Part shown: positions 18,647 through 22,332 of the stretch, piece by piece
How positions within the stretch are numbered: position 1 is the first letter of the stretch
How the letters are laid out: every line of letters starts with the position of its first letter
Assembly (NCBI GenBank): GCA_027972325.1
Contig: JAPMOS010000373.1
Coordinates: 1-22,332 of the forward strand
Direction: 5' to 3'
Source of the DNA: Paratrimastix pyriformis
Taxonomy: Eukaryota > Preaxostyla > Paratrimastigidae
DNA: 22,332 bases
Translations under genes and position numbers: made by a program
The notes under the pieces: model-generated
What the model saw: the letters and a program-made list of their open reading frames with translations, nothing else
What the model was told of the DNA's origin: nothing
Databases searched by the model: none

Positions 18647-21600
18647 TTACGGCAAGTCCTCGATTTCCTCGGGCTGAAGGTCCTCGCCCAAAGCATCCGG
18701 ACTGAGCGGGTCCAGCAGCGGGTTGAGCTCGTCGGAAGGAGGAGGCCACTGATAAGGCTGATCATCGGGAGCGGGGATGAGGGGGCCCTCTTGGTCGTCT
18801 TGAAGCTCGAAGGCCTGCTCTTGTTGTTGTTGCTCGGCGGTGGTGGTCTGCTCGGAGGCCTGCTCTTCTTGTTGAGGCGGGGCAGGTTCTTCTTGAGGGG
18901 GGAGCAGAGGAAGATGCAGGTCCCATTCGTCGACAGGGGGTGCAACGACGTTGCAAAGCTCCGTCTCGTGGGCTTCGAGGGGCAGGTATGCTTCGTCCTG
19001 CCGGTGCACCAGCACCGGAGGCACGTGGCCGATCATGAGGCTCTCCACTGCAGGCGCCCGGTCAATTAGATCAACGCGCGTTCCGGTGGCCTCTGCCGCC
19101 AAGAGAGCTGGCCCACAGCCGCAGAAGCAGTCCAACACAGGGCCCGGCCCTCCGTAGCGGCGGAAGAGGTAGACGTAAAGATCGGCCGGCTTGGCGAAGC
19201 GGGCCTGCCCCGCCTGGTGCCGCAGGTAGACCGCGTTGGTGCGCGGGTTGGCCCGGGCGTTCATCTCGGCCAACTTCGCACTCGGAGAAGGGCACAGTAC
19301 ATCCCAGCGCCAGTTGACGGGCCCCTCGTGGCCTCGCTGGAAGACCTCGATGGGCAGCTCCACCTCCTCAGGGCGGGGGGCTCCCGGTGAGAGCGACGGC
19401 CGGGGGTTGGCCTCCTCGAGGTAATCTGCGCGAAGAAGTGATGAAGAAGGACAAGTTAAAAACCAATTGCGTGAAGGGAATGAATCACGGACTTCCCCAG
19501 ATGGCACGAATTCGGTGATCGCTCACGAAATTGAAGCACTCGAGAGCCGGCGTCCATTGCTGGGACAAGTTGGCCTCGGTATCCATCACAATGATGGTAC
19601 CATTGGGGGCAATGAACGAGTCGAGGTACTGGGCCAGGGATCCGTAGTCCGGGGTGGGTCTGTCTCGAGGGTCGTCGGTAATGCCCCAGGGAGCATCCAA
19701 CACGGCCAAGGTATACAGTGTCTATTGAATGAAACGAGGATGTTAGTGGGGATCCAACAAGTTGGAAACTGCAGACACGGCCGGGATTATCCTTCGCGCG
19801 AAACAAGATCGCTTCGGCATCCCCGCAGTAGAACCGGGCCAAGGTTTTCCCATGAGGGATCGTGGCCCTCCGCGGGTGCGGAAAGCAGCTGGGGGCCGGA
19901 ACGAGGCGCAGCGGACGCGGGCTTGGTGGTGGCCTGGGCGACTGACGCTGCTGCGGTGGCTTGGAGTGTTGTTGCTGGGCCTGGGCCGGGGTCTGGGGTT
20001 GAGGCTGAGCCGGCTGGGGCTGAGGCGACGGCTTGGCCTGGGGGCGGGCTGCGGCGGCTTGGCCTGGGGGGCGGGCTGCGGCGGCTTGGCCTGGGGGCGG
20101 GCTGCGGCGGCTTGGCCTGGGGGCGGGCTGCGGCGGCTTGGCCTGGCTGGCTCGGGGCTTGGCTTTGGGCTCGGGCTCGGGCACCGGTTTCGACGAAGGC
20201 TGGGCTTCCTCGGTGGCCGACTCCGGTGGGAGTGCGCAGGCCTTGACCTCATACTCGTCATCGGCCTCCGCCGCCTTGGCCTCGGCTTCGGAGGTCGGCT
20301 CGGCTTGGGAAAGAAGCGCCTTCAGGGTGGCCCGCTTGGCCGGCTCTGACTTCGGCGGCTCTGGGTGCTCGGAGGCGGCTTCCTCCCGGAGTGCCCGCCT
20401 TTCCTCACGTAGTTCCCGGTCGACGGTCTTCAGCATGCGCTTGCTGGCACGGGGGATGTCGTGGTGGCCCATCTCCTCCCAGAGCCGGGCGTACGGGCAG
20501 TGCTCGGGCATCAGGTAGTCCTGCATTGCCGGTGGCAGTTGTGCCGCGCACCACCCCAGCCAGTAGCCGAGGACCAACTCGAACTCGGAGAGACGCCGGC
20601 CGTCCATGAAGGTGATCTCCTGGGGCATGTTGCCAACGTCCGTCTCGTTGAGGCGCTCGAACGGGCAGCCCAGCTCACCCAGCTCCTCGGAGAAGGCCGG
20701 GAGTCGAACCTTGCCCTTGCGGAATGGGAAGGGCCGCACGTTGAGGCAGTTCATGAAGGCAAAGGTCTCGGTCCGGACGAGATGGCACCGCAGGATCTCC
20801 CGGGCGGCCTCGTCGGGGGCAGGTAGAGGACGGGGGTGGTCTCCGGCGGCCACCTCAGCTGCATCGTGGGCCTCGAGCAGCATGAAGGTCTGCTCGGCCT
20901 GCCGAATGGGCTTCTTGAGATCGGCCGCTGCAGTAGAGGTGGCCTCAGAACCACTGAACGACCCCTCCAACATGGCGCGAGCAAGCCACCGATTCATCTC
21001 CGCATCCCTGGCCTGGCGGGCAGGACGTGTGAGCGGCAGCGTGGAAATGGTTGGTGCATGCGGACCTCAAAGATGCGCCACAGGTTCGTGGCTGACGGCT
21101 GTCGCTCAACCGGGAGCTGGGAGAGGGCACACAGCATCTCCAGGGAGAAGCACTCCAGAATCTTCACAAGCTTGGCCGGGGCGTCTTCGCCTTTGGGGAA
21201 GTGCAGCTCCTTGAGGGCGGGTTCCAAATGTGTGGCAAAGTCAGGATCCTCACGGATGTAGCGCTTGGGGCCTGATAAGGGCGGGGAGGTGGGGTGATGA
21301 TAATCAATAGACGGGAGACGACAGACTTGGAGGGATGCACGCTTGAGGTTCAGCAGGACGTCGAAGGTGCTGCTTCCAAACCGCGCGTCGTGAGTAAGCA
21401 GGTTGACCCGATGTTGCAGCTCGAGCATGGCCTCCGGATCGAGAGTGTTGTAAACGGCCACGTCGATGTAGTCCTCCTTCAGGTGCTGTGCAGGGGAAGA
21501 GGTGCGTTGTTATGAGGGCGGAGACAACGTGCAAGAGACCTGCCGGATCTGGGGGTGTAGCTTGTTGAGCTTCTCCACCCTTTGGCGAAGCTCGGTCCGC

Positions 21601-22332
21601 TGTTCTGCGGTGATCTCGGGCGGCAACTCGGAGACCCGGCGCGGGTCCACGATGATGCGCGCAACCTGGAACCTAGGGGCACGATTAGAGGCCGATCCAC
21701 CAAAAAAGAGCATTGTCAGACCGGTGCGAGCCGTCGACCACCTGGTATCGAGCCTCGTCCAGGGCCGACGTTTGGACGATTATGCTGAACAGGACGGCCG
21801 CTCCCAGCTTCTCGAACCATTCCACAATTGCTCCGAGGCGCTCGTAGGCAAGGGGCCGGGCGAGGCTCGGGCAGGGGTCGATGGAGCTCAGCAGCACATG
21901 GGCCCTCTTGCCGTGGCACTTTTCCGACAGAGAGAGATCGAAGAGCCCCCTAACAACCCGAACAAAGCGAAAGGAATGTGCAGTCAGTAACTTGTTCAAA
22001 AAGGGAAACGATGAAAACAGGTCACGAGTGGTGGGAGGAGGCAGGTGGCGCGCAAGGTACGCATTGACGATATCAACGACGGACTGCATTACTTGGCGAG
22101 CGGGTGGGAGGAGGGAGGGTGGCGCGCAAGGTACGCATTGACGAGATCAACGACGGACTGCAGTACTTGGCGAGCGGCCTGGGAGAAGTCGTCCGGGTCG
22201 GTCGGCCGGGCCTGCTTGCGCTCGGCCTTCGCCTTGGGTTCGGGGCACGGCCGTCCGGACGACGACGAGGAGATTCCACTGGGCCGGGTGCTTGTGCCGG
22301 TGCCGCGGCCTGGCGTCCTCCTGGGGCGTCGT
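18647..22332 (-). CDS. Spliced ParB-like / beta-class DNA amino-methyltransferase gene (5' end outside window)
   Basis: Seven exons: beyond 22332-22135, 21949-21722, 21672-21540, 21485-21066, 21012-19777, 19721-19493, 19425-18647. Introns are 185, 49, 54, 53, 55 and 67 nt, and all phases fit, giving 1,073 in-window residues and one stop. Residues about 80-165 resemble ParB/sulfiredoxin-like domains (LLSSIDP; VVDGSHRFQVAR). A charged middle and a Pro/Ala-rich stretch follow. From about 718 comes a methyltransferase: GDAEAILFRAKD, motif IV as DAPW (747-750), motif X-like Lys-Pro (893-894), motif I as LDCFCGCGP (912-920). Motif IV before motif I marks the beta class, which methylates the exocyclic amine of adenine or cytosine using SAM. 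DAPW replaces the usual DPPY/W. The acidic, Gln-rich tail ends at 1073. Exon 4 may hide one more in-frame intron near 21261-21330. Confidence 0.75.
20031..20147 (-). repeat. 26/27-bp minisatellite inside the methyltransferase coding exon
   Basis: The unit gcttggcctgggggcgggctgcggcg starts at 20031, 20057, 20084, 20110 and (partial) 20136. Spacings are 26, 27, 26 and 26 bp, so successive copies are read in different frames. On the coding strand all frames are open and give Pro/Ala/Arg/Gln-rich sequence, which forms part of the disordered middle of the protein. Confidence 0.85.
21950..22134 (-). other. 185-nt intron of the methyltransferase gene, enlarged by duplication
   Basis: The donor is AATGC|GTACCT and the acceptor GTTGTTAG. 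It is about three times longer than the other introns of the gene because it contains a second copy of the end of the preceding exon and its donor. It is the only intron here that starts GTA. Confidence 0.6.
22030..22177 (-). repeat. 74-bp tandem duplication across an exon-intron boundary
   Basis: 22030-22103 and 22104-22177 are near-identical (for example tatcaacgac against gatcaacgac, and cattac against cagtac). Each copy holds the coding end QSVVD(I/L)VNA and the donor site. Use of the 22134 donor keeps the frame open; reading on through the intronic copy reaches a stop. Confidence 0.85.

Noticed and set aside
18158-19069. Plus-strand ORF over the integrase/methyltransferase spacer
   Set aside because: His/Arg/Leu-rich low-complexity translation antisense to exons with clear domain content.
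20031-20147. CRISPR-like array
   Set aside because: The units are contiguous with no spacers; it is a coding minisatellite.

Overview
The window reads as nuclear DNA of a GC-rich, probably unicellular eukaryote: there are spliced genes with very short introns, and pieces of at least five kinds of eukaryotic mobile element (Polinton, tyrosine-recombinase/DIRS-like, DIRS/Ty3-like reverse transcriptase, L1-like LINE, Ty3/Ginger-type integrase). No prokaryotic operon, CRISPR array or rRNA is seen. The species cannot be named from this sequence.

Layout. 1-6060 is a strikingly AT-rich Polinton/Maverick piece: a broken protein-primed DNA polymerase B (minus) faces away from a whole-looking integrase (plus) across a 101-bp shared promoter, followed by AT-rich noncoding DNA with a 127-bp tandem repeat. 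At about 6060-6130 the base composition switches abruptly to GC-rich, and a packaging-ATPase fragment and a small membrane-protein ORF appear (6126-6746). 6950-8540 carries a tyrosine-recombinase element. 8650-8770 is a hairpin-forming inverted repeat. 8806-9310 is a probable two-exon gene for an RGG-rich protein. 9766-11118 (minus) is a gag/reverse-transcriptase fragment that stops against a tRNA-like sequence at 11120-11192. 11655-12709 is an unrecognised membrane-protein gene, probably spliced, ending in a perfect 16-bp hairpin. 12710-16632 is an L1-like LINE that has lost its 3' half.

The most interesting part is 16683-22332, all minus strand. It holds two intron-bearing genes in tandem. 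The upstream one (18647 to beyond the window edge) encodes a ParB-like domain, a long disordered middle and a beta-class amino-methyltransferase of the kind that makes N6-methyladenine or N4-methylcytosine in DNA; seven exons fit together with exact phase. The downstream one (16683-18440) encodes an acidic N-terminal region and a whole Ty3/Ginger-type integrase, again split by a short intron. Introns argue that neither is a recently reverse-transcribed element. They may be host genes (one a domesticated integrase) or the cargo and transposase of a DNA transposon.

Seven of the eight best-supported introns begin GTC instead of the usual GTA/GTG and are 49-67 nt long, which looks like a lineage-specific splicing style.
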